Under the pieces are notes generated by a model. It was not told the DNA's origin. It did not search any database and worked only from the letters and a program-made list of their open reading frames with translations. DNA of 6,179 nt from Candidatus Poribacteria bacterium (GTDB lineage Bacteria; Poribacteria; DTPJ01; WJIO01), in contig WJIO01000300.1 of the NCBI GenBank assembly GCA_014730235.1, forward strand, positions 1-6,179. The letters are read 5' to 3'. The position numbers and the translations under genes are program-made. Shown one piece after another: positions 5,126 through 6,179 of the stretch. Position 1 is the stretch's first letter. Every line of letters starts with the position of its first letter.

Positions 5126-6179
5126 ATGAAAATGCCGTTAAAAAGCAAATTTTCTAAATTTCTTGCAGCATCCCTCCTTCTTCATATCATTGCAGCGTTT
5201 GCCATGTCTGCAATATACGCGGAGCAGGCTGTCAGAACAAAAAGATTAAGATTTGTAAGTTCGGTTAAGATAGAATATAAAGAAGCAAAACAACCACCAA
5301 AACCTAAACCCAAAATTATACCCAAAACCGAACCTACAGAAGAAAAAGCAGAACCCAAAGAAGTAAAACCCAAACCTGTTAAACAAAAACTCGATCCGCC
5401 CAAAGTCACCCGAAGCAGACGAAACATAAACGCTCCAGCTCCGGGTTTGGCCACAGAAAAGGCAACAGTACGCAGCAGAAGTATGCCAGGAGTAGAGGGA
5501 TTAAAAGGTAAAAGCGGCGCGCCAGGGGATCGTCCAGGAATGAGGGCATCTGGTGGCATAAATAATCCAGATCTGACTACCAGAACCGGTGGAACAGGGC
5601 TTTCACCGGAAATAAGTCACGGCAGTATGAAAATGCCCACAGGAACAGGACGACTGCCGGGAGCAGGGGGAAAGGACATGGCCGGTTTCCGTATGGGTAA
5701 ATCACCCACAGGAACAGGTGCAGGACGCATAGACCTGCCGGGAAGAGGCGGCAGCGGCGGCAATAGAGGTCGCGCTGATGAAGGCCCTGGAGCAGGTGCA
5801 TCATCCAAAGGCCGTCTGGATAGAATGGGTGCCGGTGATGGAACTACAGGCCTGGGAACAGGCTCAACTGAGGGTATGGGTGAAGGCGATACTGAATCTG
5901 GTGGAACCGGAACTGGTGGTGGCGGCGGAGGCCCTGGTATCGGTGGAACTGGCAGTCGGGAAACCCGGAAGGGCCCCAGCGTATCCTCTGACTCCAGCAA
6001 AAACAAAAGCGGAAGTGAACTGCCGGAAAAGAAAGAAATCCCAGAGGAAAAGCGCACCGGCGCAACAGGTAAAAAGGAATTCAAAGCCGATTTAACAAAG
6101 ATTAAACCCGGTGAAACTCAGGAAATAGAAAAACCATCCTCCAAAGGATACGAAAACGCCCTTCAGGCCGAAATAAACA
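5126..6179 (+). CDS. TonB/TolA-like energy transducer with long Gly-rich linker, 3' end outside window
   Basis: The frame is open for 351 codons and runs off the window. AGAGG at 5116-5120 lies 5 nt before ATG 5126; a second in-frame ATG at 5132 is an alternative. The protein begins with a basic N terminus and one hydrophobic segment (residues 12-32) containing Ser16-x3-His20 in SLLLH. That is the TonB/TolA motif contacting the ExbB/ExbD channel, with the same numbering as E. coli TonB. Residues 53-93 are Pro/Lys/Glu-rich (PPKPKPK, VKPKPVK), as in TonB's periplasm-spanning region. Residues 107-276 are Gly-rich, with collagen-like G-x-y triplets at 122-133, two PTGTG-type units (171-182, 194-209) and a run of six Gly (264-269). 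From about 292 it is charged, Lys/Glu-rich. No TonB or TolA C-terminal domain is visible; it may lie beyond the edge. The gene follows exbD by 119 nt and is the likely partner of the channel. Ton, Tol or a novel class remains open. Confidence 0.78.
   Translation, partial: MKMPLKSKFSKFLAASLLLHIIAAFAMSAIYAEQAVRTKRLRFVSSVKIEYKEAKQPPKPKPKIIPKTEPTEEKAEPKEVKPKPVKQKLDPPKVTRSRRNINAPAPGLATEKATVRSRSMPGVEGLKGKSGAPGDRPGMRASGGINNPDLTTRTGGTGLSPEISHGSMKMPTGTGRLPGAGGKDMAGFRMGKSPTGTGAGRIDLPGRGGSGGNRGRADEGPGAGASSKGRLDRMGAGDGTTGLGTGSTEGMGEGDTESGGTGTGGGGGGPGIGGTGSRETRKGPSVSSDSSKNKSGSELPEKKEIPEEKRTGATGKKEFKADLTKIKPGETQEIEKPSSKGYENALQAEIN

Noticed and set aside
5182-5559. Minus-strand open frame of 125 codons
   Set aside because: It lies wholly inside the TonB-like gene, whose frame has clear motifs. 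Its composition reflects the opposite strand only.
5617-6084. Minus-strand open frame of 155 codons, very Pro-rich
   Set aside because: It is the complement of the Gly-rich coding region (GGN read backwards gives Pro codons). No ribosome binding site or family motif was seen.
5778-6095. Plus-strand frame of 105 codons inside the Gly-rich region
   Set aside because: It overlaps the TonB-like frame, which is open from 5126 to the window end, and has no recognisable domain.

Overview
The window appears to come from a Gram-negative-type (diderm) bacterium of moderate GC content. It carries the parts of a Ton/Tol-type, proton-driven machine that couples the inner membrane to the outer envelope. 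I cannot place the taxon. The mix of a giant TPR protein, ExbB/ExbD and a Gly-rich TonB-like protein suggests a little-studied phylum rather than a proteobacterial Ton or Tol-Pal operon, but that is a guess. All complete genes use the standard code: TGG for Trp, with TAG and TGA as stops.

Layout. (1) Positions 1-228, minus strand: the N-terminal part of a transposase resembling the ISKra4-like group, interrupted by an in-frame TGA and cut by the window edge. (2) Positions 229-511: a divergent intergenic region with a near-consensus sigma70 promoter reading right, then a very AT-rich leader of about 130 nt holding inverted repeats and a perfect DnaA-box match. (3) Positions 512-3595: a secreted TPR-repeat protein of 1027 aa. 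(4) Positions 3739-4500: an ExbB/TolQ/MotA-family proton channel with a signal peptide. Its start is better placed at an internal GTG with a strong ribosome binding site than at the upstream GTG. (5) Positions 4497-5006: an ExbD/TolR-family protein, overlapping the channel gene by ATGA. (6) Positions 5004-5125: a degenerate heptanucleotide tandem repeat that begins on the exbD stop codon, then a possible promoter and a small hairpin. (7) From 5126 to the window end: an open frame of 351 codons encoding a TonB/TolA-like protein with a membrane anchor carrying an S-x3-H motif, a Pro/Lys-rich stretch and a long Gly-rich, partly collagen-like linker. Its C-terminal domain lies outside the window.

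How the genes may work together. ExbB and ExbD homologues form inner-membrane motors that use the proton gradient and act on a partner through that partner's S-x3-H transmembrane helix. Here the channel signatures, the ExbD aspartate and the S-x3-H helix are all present in consecutive genes. A long periplasmic (or exported) TPR protein is encoded first and is probably a scaffold or adaptor. The most interesting reading is a dedicated force-transmitting envelope complex with an unusual glycine-rich transducer. Its cargo, whether uptake, envelope maintenance, secretion or motility, cannot be read from this window.
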